A DNA stretch of 64,000 nt. Source: Bacteroidales bacterium (GTDB lineage Bacteria; Bacteroidota; Bacteroidia; Bacteroidales; P3). Below, one piece after another: positions 17,958 to 28,365 of this stretch. The notes beneath the pieces were generated by a model. It was not told the DNA's origin and made no database searches. It was given only the letters and a program-made list of their open reading frames with translations. The position numbers were made by a program, and so were the translations under genes. Location of the stretch: positions 23,906-87,905 of the forward strand of contig JAFVBF010000071.1 in NCBI GenBank assembly GCA_017480145.1, read 5' to 3'. The stretch's first letter is position 1. Each line of letters opens with the position of its first letter.

Positions 17958-18917
17958 ATGAAGAAAACAATGACCGTGATAGTCAATCCCATATCGGGGA
18001 TTGGCAAACAGAAGAAAATAGAGAAACTTCTCAATCATAATTTAGATCATGATCTTTATGATTATGAAGTGCTGTATACCGAATACATACATCATGGTAC
18101 CGAGTTGGCCCGATCTGCGGCTGATAGGGGGCGTGATGTTGTCGTGGCCGTGGGTGGGGATGGTTCTGTCAATGATGTGATTGCAGGATTAAAGGATAGT
18201 GATAGCTATTTAGGTATTATACCCTGCGGCAGTGGCAACGGACTGGCTCGCTGCATGAGTATCCCTCTGACCCCAGCTTTTGCCATCCGTGTGCTCAACC
18301 AGTTTAAAAGAGGTTCAATTGATACGGTTGTGCTCAATGACAAATATATTATTGCCAGTATTGCCGGAGTCGGTTTTGATGCTTTTGTGGCTCGTCTTAT
18401 GCGGTCGGCAAAGACACGCGGTTTTGCAGCCTATGTTAATTTCATGCTCCGAGAATACACAAATTACAAGTGTAAGGATTATTGTTTATATCTTGATGGC
18501 AAGGAAACTCCTATTGAACGCAATGCGTGGTTTATTTCTTTTGCCAATAGTAACCAGTTTGGTTATGCAGCAACCATTGCACCCAAAGCCAAACTTGATG
18601 ATGGTTTGATAGACATTAGCGTGGTAGATAAAGTTCCGTTGGAGCATCTTCCTGTTTCAGTTCCGTTATTATATGCCAACCATATTGAGTTGAGTTCTCA
18701 TGTGGAACTTTTCAAAGCCCATGATATTTTGGTTACCGGCAATGTGGATAAATGGGTAAACATTGATGGTGAAGGAGAGAATGTTGGTAAGGAACTCCAT
18801 TTCGTTAATCATCATAATTCTCTCAGAGTCCTAACCAGAGACAAAGGCATTCCCCTTATCATTCGGGAGCACAAACTACCTGATTTGGTTCGCCCCAAAC
18901 GTTCAGAATTGGATTGA
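17958..18917 (+). CDS. Diacylglycerol kinase-like lipid kinase (YegS/DgkB family)
   Basis: This is a 319-residue cytoplasmic kinase with the DAGK catalytic signature GGDGS (66-70), the loop [10 protein letters not shown] (89-98) and the late DGLIDISVV and VNIDGE motifs. The family phosphorylates diacylglycerol, sphingoid bases or related lipids with ATP. Its position 80 bp after an LtaS-like transferase suggests recycling of the diacylglycerol that enzyme would release; this is inference from context. Length is normal for the family. Confidence 0.88.
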   Translation: MKKTMTVIVNPISGIGKQKKIEKLLNHNLDHDLYDYEVLYTEYIHHGTELARSAADRGRDVVVAVGGDGSVNDVIAGLKDSDSYLGIIPCGSGNGLARCMSIPLTPAFAIRVLNQFKRGSIDTVVLNDKYIIASIAGVGFDAFVARLMRSAKTRGFAAYVNFMLREYTNYKCKDYCLYLDGKETPIERNAWFISFANSNQFGYAATIAPKAKLDDGLIDISVVDKVPLEHLPVSVPLLYANHIELSSHVELFKAHDILVTGNVDKWVNIDGEGENVGKELHFVNHHNSLRVLTRDKGIPLIIREHKLPDLVRPKRSELD

Positions 18918-19047
18918 TGCCGTAGGCCAAATCGTCTGGCTTTGGCTTTTTGATGGTGGTGGATTGTCTTTTATGCACTATGCTGACCAGGTTTTGATGT
19001 GCTCGTCTTATGCTTCTGTTTTATCAATCTGCTTTATACTATTGCTT

Positions 19048-19383
19048 ATGGGAAAACGTAAAAATGTAATTGGTGTTGTTTACTCGACTAATCCTGACTT
19101 TCAGTACCAATATGATGTAGAACCCGAAGTTGAAACATTGAACCCATCCCAGCAACGATTAAAGATTCGTCTTGACCGTCACGCTCGGGCGGGTAAACAA
19201 GTGTCTCTGATAACAGGTTTTGTTGGAAAAGATTCGGATTTGGATGATCTATGTCGCAAACTCAAATCCGTATGTGGAGTAGGGGGGAGTGTCAAGAATG
19301 GAGAAATCCTTATTCAGGGAGACTTTCGAGAGAAGATATGCTCTCAGTTGCTAAAGTTAGGTTATTCTGCTAAAATTATTTAG
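19048..19383 (+). CDS. SUI1/YciH-family translation factor
   Basis: The 111-residue protein matches the bacterial eIF1-like family: VVYSTNPDF near the N-terminus, then the SUI1 fold with [34 protein letters not shown] and LLKLGYSAK. It is thought to act at the ribosomal start-codon stage, but its role in bacteria is not settled. The frame is open further upstream, but the ATG at 19048 gives the usual family N-terminus. It is followed by a strong terminator. Confidence 0.88.
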   Translation: MGKRKNVIGVVYSTNPDFQYQYDVEPEVETLNPSQQRLKIRLDRHARAGKQVSLITGFVGKDSDLDDLCRKLKSVCGVGGSVKNGEILIQGDFREKICSQLLKLGYSAKII

Positions 19384-19400
19384 CGTCCAATCCTGCAGTT

Positions 19401-19447
19401 AAATTAAAATGCCTCAAGACTTCTTATATCTTGAGGCATTTTAATTT
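19401..19447. terminator. Bidirectional intrinsic terminator
   Basis: A perfect 19-bp inverted repeat (arms 19401-19419 and 19429-19447, core TGCCTCAAGA) with a 9-nt loop separates the converging SUI1 and NlpC/P60 genes. A/T-rich outer arms make it usable in both directions. Confidence 0.9.
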
Positions 19448-19487
19448 ATAGAAAACTATTTATTTTTTCAAAGAGTTTCATGTATCT

Positions 19488-20093
19488 TTATTTTCGTTTA
19501 CCACCTCTGAAAAAATGTTTTTTCCAATAACTATTGTTCAAGCTGCTTATGCTTACTCCATTGGATGTTGAAGCATGAACGAACATGTCGTCGTGTAGAT
19601 AAATCCCTACATGAGAAACCTTGTTATTGCTATTTACAAAAAATAGAATATCCCCTTCCCGAAGCTGGTTTTTCCCTATTAGTTGCACATCTTTTTGGAT
19701 GTCTCTTGCCACACGATGCAATGTTACGCCGAAGGCATCTTTATATATATGTCCAACGAAAGCAGAGCAGTCTACGCCTTGTTTAGTGGTCCCTCCGTAT
19801 TTATAAGGGACTCCAATCCATGGGGCAATGGCCTCATAAAGTTGAGCATTTTTACCACCTTTGCGAACTTCTTCAAAAGCCTTGTCTTTTGTGATCGTCT
19901 CTCCAGGCGCATTAGGCTTTACCGTGGGTGGAATGTACGGTGTCTCTTTGACTAACTCATCCTCATAGAGTTTGCCGATAATAAAATCCTCTTCTTCCAG
20001 GTCTTTTGATACGAGATTCTTTACCGACGTACAAGATGCGGTTATAAAGAGGCATAGTATTGTGTAAATTATAAAATGTGGCTTAATGGGCAT
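19488..20093 (-). CDS. NlpC/P60 (C40) peptidoglycan endopeptidase lipoprotein
   Basis: This 201-residue protein has a lipoprotein signal with Cys21 (ITASC), a linker of about 60 residues and a C40 cysteine peptidase domain. The catalytic triad is visible as Cys109 (VDCSAF), His161 (VSHVGIY) and His173 (FVHAS). The family cuts D-glutamyl-diaminopimelate stem-peptide bonds in the periplasm. It is the last gene of a minus-strand run that includes a lytic transglycosylase, which fits a wall-remodelling role. Confidence 0.92.
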   Translation of the reverse strand: MPIKPHFIIYTILCLFITASCTSVKNLVSKDLEEEDFIIGKLYEDELVKETPYIPPTVKPNAPGETITKDKAFEEVRKGGKNAQLYEAIAPWIGVPYKYGGTTKQGVDCSAFVGHIYKDAFGVTLHRVARDIQKDVQLIGKNQLREGDILFFVNSNNKVSHVGIYLHDDMFVHASTSNGVSISSLNNSYWKKHFFRGGKRK

Positions 20094-20159
20094 AATGAAA
20101 TACGGTTCTTTGTGTAGAATGATACACTTTGGTTGTGCTATATATGCAACTATCTAATT

Positions 20160-20465
20160 CTATTTTTTGTCAAAGACATAGACGTCTTCGTTTGCGCGCC
20201 GGAGGTAATAGACCTCTCTCCCGTATTTTTCTATAGCATTCATATCCCCCCTCAGTACCTTCAGATGCGAACTATCGCTAATCATCTCGTTGCGTAGCCG
20301 TTTCTCCTCATCTTTCAGTTCGCTAAGTTCTTGACGTAAGCGCATTGTGACAAAGATATTATTCTCTGCAAAGCACATGAGCAATGCAAAGATTAGCAAT
20401 GTGGCTACATACTTGTTCTTGATGATATTCCAAGTAATGCGTAGATATTTATTCTTAACGGCCAT
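20160..20465 (-). CDS. FtsB/DivIC-family septum formation initiator
   Basis: The 101-residue single-pass protein has a short cytoplasmic N-terminus, one membrane helix (about 16-35), then a coiled coil (LRQELSELKDEEKRLRNEM) and a C-terminal YGREVYYLRRANEDVYVF segment typical of the family. It acts at the divisome with FtsL/FtsQ. The ATG at 20465 lies 1 bp after the transglycosylase stop; a GTG at 20477 would add four residues and overlap that gene. Confidence 0.87.
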   Translation of the reverse strand: MAVKNKYLRITWNIIKNKYVATLLIFALLMCFAENNIFVTMRLRQELSELKDEEKRLRNEMISDSSHLKVLRGDMNAIEKYGREVYYLRRANEDVYVFDKK

Positions 20466-20466
20466 T

Positions 20467-21756
20467 TTACTTGACACGAATTTTTTGTCCGACGCTGATT
20501 TTATCGCCTTTTATATTTTTGTTTTTATTTTTCAATGCTTTTACCGTTGTGCCATACTTTCGGGCCACGGAATATAGCGTCTCTCCCTTTTTCACCGTGT
20601 GGTAGCGAGTGCCCCCGTTAGTTCCTTTTTTTGAGTTTGAAGAGCCTTTGGCGGGTGCAATAACGATGGGTTTCTTGCTCAGCGAATCCTGTGTCCAGTG
20701 GTATATGCTGTCTTCATTGGCGATGAATGTCTGCATATATTTTGTTGGAAGGCAAACCGAATAGGCTCCGGAAGAGGCTGGAATATAGTCGGTTCTGTAC
20801 TGAGGATTCAGAGTTCGTAACTCTTCTCTGCTCACGCCAGTAGCTTGTTCTATATGGCAGAATAAAACATTATGGTGGAGTGTTATTGTATCGGAATGAA
20901 TGGGAAGTTCAAATTCGCTGGCATCAAGTCCGTGGTCACGATAAAAGTTCATAACGTAGGTGGCTGCGATAAATGCCGGAATATATCCTCTGGTTTCTCT
21001 TGGCAGGTAGGGATATATTTGCCAAAATTCTCTTTTTCCTCCCGAGCGGGCTATGGCTTTGTTGATATTTCCCGGCCCGCAATTGTATGCCGCTATAGCC
21101 AGTGTCCAGTCATTAAAGACACTGTGAAGGTCTTTGAGGTAGCGTGCTGCGGCCACGGTAGATTTATAAGGATCCCGGCGGTCATCTATGATAGAGTTTA
21201 CCTCCAGTCCGTACAGTTTGCCTGTGGAATACATGAACTGCCACAATCCTGCGGCTCCCACACGAGAAGTCGCCATGGGGTTCATTGCCGATTCTACAAT
21301 TGAGAGGTATTTCAATTCTTCTGGAACCCCATTACGTGTTAGTGCCTCTTCAAATAGTGGATGGTAAAATTCCGACAAGGTAAGCATTACGTCTAACCTA
21401 CTACTCATGATGCGTAGATACATTCGTATATATGCCCGTACCTCGTTGTTGTAGGTCATTGGTATAATGGTATGAAGCGATTGAAGCCGCCGAATGATGA
21501 CAGAGTCTTGTACATTATCAAAGGCTTCGGAAACCTCATCTTTTGTATGCCGTGTATGGCCCAAGGCATACTTTTGCATATAATATGAATCCATCAGGCT
21601 GTCAAAAGCCGTGATGTATTCTTTGCCAATGAGTTCCTCTTCGGTAGAGGTATTGTTGAATTGGATTTCTGGAGGTTCGGCAATTTCTTGTGCTGGCGAT
21701 AGTGTGGCTGAGACGAGAAATAGAGAGGAACAAAGAATGAATCCACTAAACTTCAT
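20467..21756 (-). CDS. Lytic transglycosylase (SLT/GH23) with C-terminal LysM
   Basis: The 429-residue MltD-like enzyme has a signal peptide (cleavage near SPAQE), an N-terminal helical region, an SLT domain at about 130-280 and one LysM repeat at the C-terminus (YHTVKKGETLYSVARKYG). The catalytic glutamate is in LSIVESAMNP, followed by GAAGLWQFM, LAIAAYNCGPGN and YIPAFIAA. It cleaves the glycan strand to 1,6-anhydro-muropeptides in the periplasm. It is tightly coupled to the downstream ftsB-like gene. Confidence 0.92.
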   Translation of the reverse strand: MKFSGFILCSSLFLVSATLSPAQEIAEPPEIQFNNTSTEEELIGKEYITAFDSLMDSYYMQKYALGHTRHTKDEVSEAFDNVQDSVIIRRLQSLHTIIPMTYNNEVRAYIRMYLRIMSSRLDVMLTLSEFYHPLFEEALTRNGVPEELKYLSIVESAMNPMATSRVGAAGLWQFMYSTGKLYGLEVNSIIDDRRDPYKSTVAAARYLKDLHSVFNDWTLAIAAYNCGPGNINKAIARSGGKREFWQIYPYLPRETRGYIPAFIAATYVMNFYRDHGLDASEFELPIHSDTITLHHNVLFCHIEQATGVSREELRTLNPQYRTDYIPASSGAYSVCLPTKYMQTFIANEDSIYHWTQDSLSKKPIVIAPAKGSSNSKKGTNGGTRYHTVKKGETLYSVARKYGTTVKALKNKNKNIKGDKISVGQKIRVK

Positions 21757-21848
21757 GAGGTGTGCTTACTTTAAGATGTGACAAGATGTATTAAAAATAA
21801 CGAAATACTTGCCACTTTCGTATATAGCACTGAGGAAGACCCCAAGTC

Positions 21849-23639
21849 CTACCCGCAAATCTCATCTAATTGTAGCCATAGCAATTCCTTTTCGTCCAAA
21901 AGGGTGTTGATTTCACCTATTCGTATTGATGCAGCGGTAATCTCATCTGCACTGCAGTGACCCCCGTCCCCCAAAATGGCTTCTATCTTTATTTTTTCTT
22001 TGTTGAGCAAATCTAATTCCAATGTCAGTTGCTCGTATTCCTTTTGCTGTTTGTATGTAGGACGAGATTTCCCGGTAGGTTTACTTCGTTCCTGCTGGGT
22101 TTTGTTTTCTCGTTGTTGTTTGACTTCTTCTTTTCGTTGTCGATTTTTGTCGGCCAGATAGTCACTGTAGTTGCTATGGTAGTCATAGACCTTGCCATCC
22201 CCTTCAAATACAAAAATATGATCTACCAGGTGATCCATGAAACTTCGGTCGTGGCTAACAATGATTAGGCATCCTTTATAGCCTTTGAGAAATTGTTCAA
22301 GAATCTCAAGCGTGTAGATGTCCAGGTCATTTGTTGGCTCGTCCAGTATCAAAAAATTAGGATTTGCCATTAGTACACGAAGTAGATATAGACGTCTTCG
22401 TTCTCCTCCGCTTAGATTTCCAAAATAATTATATTGTGTGGCATTGTCGAATCCGAAGTAAGTCAGAAACTGGTGTGCGCTCATTTCCTTGCCCCCTTCC
22501 AGTTCTATGACTTCGGCAACCTCCTTGATGATATCAATGACTCTCATATCGTCATGAGCCTTCATGCCACCTTGAGTATAGAATCCGAATTGGATGGTTT
22601 GTCCCACAATAATGCGTCCAGAATCGGGACGCATCTGTTCCGTCAGTAGATTGAGAAACGTGCTTTTCCCTACGCCATTGGCTCCTACGATTCCAATTTT
22701 TTCTCCTTTCTTGAACGTATAGCTGAAGTCATCCAGCATCAGTCGGTCATCGTAACGTTTCGTGACGTTGTACATCTCTAAAATCTTCCCACCGATGCGT
22801 TCTGTCTTGACACTTAGCTCTGGGCGTTTCTCATCAAAACGGATTCTGGCTTTGTTTTCCAGTTCGTAAAATGCATCGATTCGAGCTTGAGCTTTAGTTC
22901 CACGAGCCTGTGGCATTCGGCGCATCCAATCCAGTTCGGTTCTATACAGGTTCTTGGCTTTTTCGACCTCGGCTTTTTCACTGGCAATCCGTTCGGCTTT
23001 TTTCTGTAGATAGTAGTCGTAAGTACCTCTATAGTGGTATAGTCTGCTGTTGTCTATTTCTATGATATCTTGGCACACGTGGTCTAAGAAATACCTATCG
23101 TGGGTTACCATCAGAATGGCCAAACGCTGGCGAGACAAGAAGTCTTCTAACCATTCAATCATCTGGATATCCAGATGATTTGTCGGTTCGTCTAACAATA
23201 GTAGATTGGTATTGTCAATCAGGATTCGGCTCAGAGCCACTTTTTTCTGTTCCCCGCCGCTAAGAGTCTCAATGCGCTTGTCTAAGTCATATACTTTTAG
23301 ACGTGATAGGATTTCCTCTACGCGATGTTCGTAGGTCCATTCGTCTTCGTCGTCAGGGCGTTGTGCTGATTCTACAAACGAACGAATCGTCTCGTGGTTG
23401 TAAAAAAAAGGATTCTGAGGCAGGTAGGCCATTCGTACATTATTACTGAATGTTACCCTTCCATCATCCTGTAACACTTTGCCCGTAATGATTTCTAATA
23501 GCGTGCTTTTCCCATAGCCATTACGTGCTATGAGTGCGGTTTTTTGCCCAGCATTAATGCCGAAGTTTATATTTTCAAAAAGCAGCTTGTCGCCGTATGA
23601 TTTTGTCAGATTTTCTACAGTCAGTAATGCTTCTGCCAT
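21849..23639 (-). CDS. uup: ABC-F family ATPase, Uup type
   Basis: The 596-residue protein has two ABC domains without membrane helices: Walker A ARNGYGKSTL and GANGVGKSTF, signatures LSGGEQKKVAL and LSGGERRRLYL, and Walker B LLLLDEPTNHLD and FLILDEPTNDLD. The linker (residues about 230-300) carries the ABC-F arm. A charged linker and C-terminal coiled coil (about 525-596) are diagnostic of Uup, which acts on ribosomes and on branched DNA. It starts 12 bp after the rarA stop, so the two are likely cotranscribed. Confidence 0.88.
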   Translation of the reverse strand: MAEALLTVENLTKSYGDKLLFENINFGINAGQKTALIARNGYGKSTLLEIITGKVLQDDGRVTFSNNVRMAYLPQNPFFYNHETIRSFVESAQRPDDEDEWTYEHRVEEILSRLKVYDLDKRIETLSGGEQKKVALSRILIDNTNLLLLDEPTNHLDIQMIEWLEDFLSRQRLAILMVTHDRYFLDHVCQDIIEIDNSRLYHYRGTYDYYLQKKAERIASEKAEVEKAKNLYRTELDWMRRMPQARGTKAQARIDAFYELENKARIRFDEKRPELSVKTERIGGKILEMYNVTKRYDDRLMLDDFSYTFKKGEKIGIVGANGVGKSTFLNLLTEQMRPDSGRIIVGQTIQFGFYTQGGMKAHDDMRVIDIIKEVAEVIELEGGKEMSAHQFLTYFGFDNATQYNYFGNLSGGERRRLYLLRVLMANPNFLILDEPTNDLDIYTLEILEQFLKGYKGCLIIVSHDRSFMDHLVDHIFVFEGDGKVYDYHSNYSDYLADKNRQRKEEVKQQRENKTQQERSKPTGKSRPTYKQQKEYEQLTLELDLLNKEKIKIEAILGDGGHCSADEITAASIRIGEINTLLDEKELLWLQLDEICG

Positions 23640-23651
23640 GTTAGTCCTCCA

Positions 23652-24905
23652 TCAGTAGCCATATTTGCCTTGCCATTTTTCGTGTAGTTGCCGCCGGGTT
23701 TCCTGTTCCCTTGGATTGTTGCCTGGCAGATAGAATGTGCTGCCAGCAATTGTTTCAGGCAGAAATTCCTGAATCACAAAATTGCCAGGATGGTCATGTG
23801 CGTATTGGTATCCTTTGCCATAGTTTAATTCCTTCATTAGTTTGGTAGGCGCATTCCTAATGTGTAGTGGTACCGGTAAATCTCCTGTTTTCCCTATCAT
23901 CTCTTGCGCTGCGTTGAGTGCTGCATAGGTGCTGTTGCTTTTGGGAGAAGATGCCAGATAAACAGCACATTGAGAAAGTGTGATGCGGCATTCGGGATAG
24001 CCAATCTTTGTTACAGCCTCGAAGCAGGCATTGGCAAGTAGTAAGGCGTTCGGATTGGCATTACCAATGTCCTCGCTGGCGAAGATGAGCATCCGTCTTG
24101 CGATAAAAACGGGATCTTCGCCACCTGCAATCATGCGTGCTAGCCAATAGACTGCGGCATTAGGGTCGCTGCCTCTCATAGACTTAATGAATGCCGATAT
24201 GATATCGTAGTGCATTTCACCCTGTCTGTCGTAGTGTGCAAGATTTTGCTGGATGACTTCAACCGCTCGTGCATCGTCTATTACTATATCTGTCGTTTCT
24301 GCCTTGTTCACTATCAATTCTATCGCATTTAGGAGTTTGCGAGCATCGCCTCCGCTGATTCTCATCAAGGCTTCTGTTTCTTTCAACTCAACTTTGCGCC
24401 CCAGCGTGGTATAGTAGTCCACGGCCTTTTGTAAGAGCTGGTTCATCTCCTGCTCTCCAAAGGGTTTTAGAACAAAGACTTGGCATCTGGAAAGTAATGC
24501 AGATATGACTTCGAATGATGGGTTCTCCGTTGTTGCACCGATCAATGTCAGCGTGCCACGTTCGACAGCTCCCAAGAGAGAGTCTTGCTGGGCCTTGTTG
24601 AACCGGTGTATTTCATCGATAAACAGTACTGCACCTTCTTGTTGCTTGGCTTTGTCAATCACTTCTCGAACCTCCTTTACTCCGCTGCTGATGGCACTCA
24701 ACGTATGGAACGGGCGGTGCAGGGTTCTGGAAATGATTGTTGCCAGAGTGGTTTTGCCAATGCCAGGAGGACCCCACAGTATCATGGAGGGAATGTGTCC
24801 AGAGGCAATGAGTGTACGCAAAACAGCACCCTGTCCTACAAGGTGCTGTTGTCCGATATAGTCGTCCAAACTCTTTGGACGAAGAATTTCTGCAAGTGGG
24901 GTCAT
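23652..24905 (-). CDS. rarA: Replication-associated recombination protein RarA (MgsA)
   Basis: This 417-residue AAA+ ATPase has Walker A GPPGIGKTTL, Walker B LFIDEIHRFN, sensor 1 GATTENPSF and the sensor 2 region ISGGDARKLLN. The C-terminal MgsA tetramerisation domain includes MRGSDPNAAVYWLARM and HIRNAPTKLMKELNYGKGYQY. It acts at stalled replication forks together with clamp loader relatives and SSB. Length is close to that of E. coli RarA. Confidence 0.93.
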   Translation of the reverse strand: MTPLAEILRPKSLDDYIGQQHLVGQGAVLRTLIASGHIPSMILWGPPGIGKTTLATIISRTLHRPFHTLSAISSGVKEVREVIDKAKQQEGAVLFIDEIHRFNKAQQDSLLGAVERGTLTLIGATTENPSFEVISALLSRCQVFVLKPFGEQEMNQLLQKAVDYYTTLGRKVELKETEALMRISGGDARKLLNAIELIVNKAETTDIVIDDARAVEVIQQNLAHYDRQGEMHYDIISAFIKSMRGSDPNAAVYWLARMIAGGEDPVFIARRMLIFASEDIGNANPNALLLANACFEAVTKIGYPECRITLSQCAVYLASSPKSNSTYAALNAAQEMIGKTGDLPVPLHIRNAPTKLMKELNYGKGYQYAHDHPGNFVIQEFLPETIAGSTFYLPGNNPREQETRRQLHEKWQGKYGY

Positions 24906-24945
24906 TTTTTTTCTTGACTTTCGACTGGCTGACAGGAGGCAGAAA

Positions 24946-26019
24946 TTATACTATCAGCATGGCATCGCCATAGGTACTGAACAGATATTTCTCCTTGATG
25001 GCTACCTCATAGGCTCTGTGCAGCAGTTGTGGAGTTGCAAATGCGGCTGTCATAATATACTGGGAAGACATCGGGTGATGAAAACTGGTCAGTAACATAT
25101 CTGCAATTGAGAACTCGTAGGGAAAGAAAATGAATTTGTTTGTCCAGCCGTCGTAGGGGCAGACTTTGCCGGGAATGGTAACGGCAGTTTCGATGGCTCT
25201 TAGCGAGCTTGCTCCTATGCTAAGGACTTTCTTACCAGTGTTTTTCGCCTCATTAATGGCATTGCAGGTATCCTCTCCGATATGCATTTCTTCTGAACTC
25301 ATGCGGTGTTTCGAGAGGTCTTCTACTTCGATTGGGTTGCCAAGTCCTAAGTGTAGGGTTAATTCCTTCCACTGAACATCTTTGATTTCCAGTCTTTTCA
25401 GTAATGATTTGCTGAAGTGTAGACCTACATTGGGTGCCATGACAGCACCTTCAACCGAGGCATAGATGGTCTGATAGCGTTCGGCATCGTACTTCTCTAT
25501 GCCACGCAGATTATAGAGTTCATCAGGGATGGGTGGCGCCCCCATTTTCTTGATAATGGAGATAAATTCATCATGGCTGCCGTCGTACAAAAAACGAATG
25601 GTACGTCCGCGCGAAGTCGTGTTGTCATATACTTCAGCCATGAGCGACTGATTCGGACCAAAATATAGTTTGTTGCCAATTCTTATCTTTCTCGCCGGGT
25701 CCACAATCACGTCCCACAGCCGTGTTTCCTCATTAAGTTCTCTCAGTAGAAAGACTTTTATTTTAGCATTTGTTTTCTCTTTGATGCCTTCCAGTCTGGA
25801 AGGGAAAACCTTGGTGTTGTTGGCGACCATTACGTCTCCAGGCTCAACGTAATCAATCAAGTCTTTGAAAATCTTGTGCTCGATTTCCAGTGTGTCACGA
25901 TGCACTACCATGAGCCTTGCTGCATCGCGGTTCTCTTCGGGGCTGGCATTGATGAAGCCTCTTGGCTTCGTTGCAATTAACTCTTTGGGAAGTTTGAATT
26001 CGTATTCTTTAAGTTTCAT
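24946..26019 (-). CDS. queA: S-adenosylmethionine:tRNA ribosyltransferase-isomerase QueA
   Basis: The 357-residue enzyme transfers the ribosyl group of SAM to preQ1 in tRNA, making epoxyqueuosine. Family landmarks are the N-terminal [59 protein letters not shown] and the C-terminal [11 protein letters not shown]. It is the last gene of the ftsX-DUF3098-uppP-truB-queA arrangement common in Bacteroidota, after a 182-bp gap in which I see no promoter. Confidence 0.95.
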   Translation of the reverse strand: MKLKEYEFKLPKELIATKPRGFINASPEENRDAARLMVVHRDTLEIEHKIFKDLIDYVEPGDVMVANNTKVFPSRLEGIKEKTNAKIKVFLLRELNEETRLWDVIVDPARKIRIGNKLYFGPNQSLMAEVYDNTTSRGRTIRFLYDGSHDEFISIIKKMGAPPIPDELYNLRGIEKYDAERYQTIYASVEGAVMAPNVGLHFSKSLLKRLEIKDVQWKELTLHLGLGNPIEVEDLSKHRMSSEEMHIGEDTCNAINEAKNTGKKVLSIGASSLRAIETAVTIPGKVCPYDGWTNKFIFFPYEFSIADMLLTSFHHPMSSQYIMTAAFATPQLLHRAYEVAIKEKYLFSTYGDAMLIV

Positions 26020-26201
26020 AGGAGAAAGATAAAACTCTTTGTAATACTATTTCGTTAGAATAGACCGTATCTCGCAGGGCAATATGCCTTACCCGATGTC
26101 CATACGACCGATGCACTGTCTGCGGAATTGGTCATATTTTGAATTACTCCAAAATAACGATAAAGATTACAAAAGATTGTATTCCCTTTCCAAAACTTGA
26201 T

Positions 26202-27020
26202 TTATTCGGCGTTCTTTGGATTTTCTGACTGGTCAAAAAAACTGTTGAGGTTTTCCATCGAATAGGCTTTTTCAATAGTGTAGTCCCCGATTTTTAAGCG
26301 TCGTAAGGAGGACAAAAATGCCCCGCTCCCAAGATTCTTACCCATATCGCGGGCTATGCTTCTGATATATGTCCCCTTGCCACAACATATTAGGAAATCT
26401 GCTTGCGGGAGACCTTTAGGCACCACCCCCAGTGGTGATTGATAAAGGTTGGTTTTGGGAATATCATCAATGGTAACATCTGTTGGTGGAATAAAACCAG
26501 ATTCGCCTTCTCGAAAGTCTGTAATTTGGAATTTGTGAATCATGACTTTCTTAGGAGTGATTGCAATTTCGGTGTTACTATTTCTGGCTATTTCATAGGC
26601 CCTTACGCCGTCCACTTTGATGGCACTGAAATTAGGGGGGAGTTGTTCTATTTCGCCTGTCATTCGGGCTGCTTCATACTCCACGGCTTCTTGCGACACC
26701 TGATCAAATGTATAGTAGTTGTCAATAGGACGTTCTAAATCGAAGCAAGGAGTTGTTGCGCCAAAAACCATAGTACCACTATAGATCTTTTCACCTTGCT
26801 GTAACAGTTCAATCTGTTTGGTGGCTTTACCAATACATATTAACAGCAAGCCTGTTGCCAGAGGGTCTAAAGTCCCAGCATGGCCAATTTTGAATTTTTT
26901 TAGACCATACTTATTTCTGATTATCGATTTGACTTTGTTTACGACTTGAAACGAACTCCATTGCCGTGGTTTGTCCACTGCAATAACAACCCCGTTCAAC
27001 AATTGATCAAGAGGCAGCAT
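26202..27020 (-). CDS. truB: tRNA pseudouridine(55) synthase TruB
   Basis: The 272-residue enzyme forms pseudouridine 55 in the tRNA T-loop. It opens with VIAVDKPRQWSSFQVVNKV and has the catalytic Asp in GHAGTLDPLATGLL, the QLPPNFSAIKVDGVRAYE segment and the CGKGTYIRSIARDMG motif. Length and order fit the family. It lies 33 bp downstream of uppP on the same strand. Confidence 0.95.
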   Translation of the reverse strand: MLPLDQLLNGVVIAVDKPRQWSSFQVVNKVKSIIRNKYGLKKFKIGHAGTLDPLATGLLLICIGKATKQIELLQQGEKIYSGTMVFGATTPCFDLERPIDNYYTFDQVSQEAVEYEAARMTGEIEQLPPNFSAIKVDGVRAYEIARNSNTEIAITPKKVMIHKFQITDFREGESGFIPPTDVTIDDIPKTNLYQSPLGVVPKGLPQADFLICCGKGTYIRSIARDMGKNLGSGAFLSSLRRLKIGDYTIEKAYSMENLNSFFDQSENPKNAE

Positions 27021-27053
27021 CGTACGCTGGATTTTAGAAAATAGAACGAGGCC

Positions 27054-27851
27054 TCAGCTAAGAGCGATTGATAATACACCCACAATGGCACAATACAGGG
27101 CGAACCAGATAAGTTTTCCCTTACGTACGATGTTTATCATCCAGCGGCAGGCTATGCATCCACAGATGAAAGCGGTGATGAATCCTAATGCAAGGGGGAG
27201 AGCTGTAATGCCTCCCATGGCCTCGGACACACCAACTTCTGCCATGTCTTTTAGATCTAATAGTGCTTCTCCGAGTATGGGGGGAATAACCATTAGAAAT
27301 GAAAATTGAGCAAGATTTTCTTTTCTATTGCCAAGCAGTAGTCCTGTGGCAATGGTGCTTCCAGAGCGTGACAGGCCAGGTAGTACGGCAACGGCCTGTG
27401 CCATACCAATAACTAATGCATCGATAGGCGAGAGGGTCTCTTTTTGTCGGGGCTTGGCCCAATATGAAAATGTTAATAATGCCGAGGTTATCAAAAGGCA
27501 GATGCCGACAATCAACAGTCCACTGCCAAAGAATGATTCAACATAATCTTTGAAAAAGAAGCCTACAATGCCAATAGGAATCATGGAGATAATGATATTG
27601 ACAATGTAGCGTGTGCCGTCATTCCACTGCCACTTGAATAAATCTGTAAAAAGCCAAACGATTTCTTTCCATAGAATTACGCAGGTGCTAAGTACAGTGG
27701 CCACGTGCACAGCTATAGTAAAGGCCATGTTTTCTTCTCCGCTAAGGCCGAAAAGATGTGCTCCAATAGTTAGGTGTCCACTGCTACTAACAGGCAAATA
27801 CTCGGTAAATCCTTGGATAATACCAAGGATAACGGCTTGAAACCATTCCAT
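27054..27851 (-). CDS. uppP: Undecaprenyl-diphosphate phosphatase UppP (BacA)
   Basis: This 265-residue inner-membrane protein, with about eight helices, recycles the undecaprenyl-PP carrier for peptidoglycan and glycans. The two active-site motifs are [13 protein letters not shown] near 15-27 and [15 protein letters not shown] near 160. It sits in the conserved ftsX-DUF3098-uppP-truB-queA block, 60 bp after DUF3098. Confidence 0.95.
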   Translation of the reverse strand: MEWFQAVILGIIQGFTEYLPVSSSGHLTIGAHLFGLSGEENMAFTIAVHVATVLSTCVILWKEIVWLFTDLFKWQWNDGTRYIVNIIISMIPIGIVGFFFKDYVESFFGSGLLIVGICLLITSALLTFSYWAKPRQKETLSPIDALVIGMAQAVAVLPGLSRSGSTIATGLLLGNRKENLAQFSFLMVIPPILGEALLDLKDMAEVGVSEAMGGITALPLALGFITAFICGCIACRWMINIVRKGKLIWFALYCAIVGVLSIALS

Positions 27852-27911
27852 GATTTTTGTAGTTTCGTTTAAGTGAGAAGATGTTTGTTGTGGGGTAATC
27901 AGATAATCTTG

Positions 27912-28199
27912 TTATCCCTGTAATTCTGAGTTTTTTTTCGATTTGCCTTTGTACATAATTGCGACAATCTCTATAATAAAACCCAAGATAATCAAGATGG
28001 GTGCTGCATATAGCCTACGTCCATCGAACATGGCCGGATTGAATGTGTTTGGATCTTCGGAGCCCCCGCCACATAGCAATATATATCCAATAAATAATAC
28101 TACAAGACCAACAATCATCATGATGTAGTTGATTGTGTTGAAGACAAATCCATATTCTTGTTTTTTCTGTGTTGGAATTTCTTTTTTTGATGGTGTCAT
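27912..28199 (-). CDS. DUF3098 small membrane protein
   Basis: The 95-residue protein has two membrane helices (about 25-45 and 68-87) joined by a loop with GGGSEDPNTFNPAMFDGRRLY, here quoted only as a landmark region, which is typical of the Bacteroidota-specific DUF3098. Its function is unknown. Its constant placement between ftsX and uppP suggests a part in division or envelope assembly. Confidence 0.88.
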   Translation of the reverse strand: MTPSKKEIPTQKKQEYGFVFNTINYIMMIVGLVVLFIGYILLCGGGSEDPNTFNPAMFDGRRLYAAPILIILGFIIEIVAIMYKGKSKKNSELQG

Positions 28200-28365
28200 A
28201 ATGATGTTGTGTTTATTGTTTCGTGTTAAGAATAGGAATGATGGGGATTTTTGGTGGCTTCTCTAATCCTTTGAGGGGAGAGTATTATTGCCAGTGCTGC
28301 TTGATGCTACCTTCAATAATTGAAGACATTCTTTCTGTTCGTCTTCTTTCTATCAATGTTGTTTT

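Noticed and set aside
18964-19047. Hydrophobic N-terminal extension of the SUI1 protein
   Set aside because: Family members begin at the MGKRKN-like start; the extension is intergenic and would make an implausible membrane anchor.
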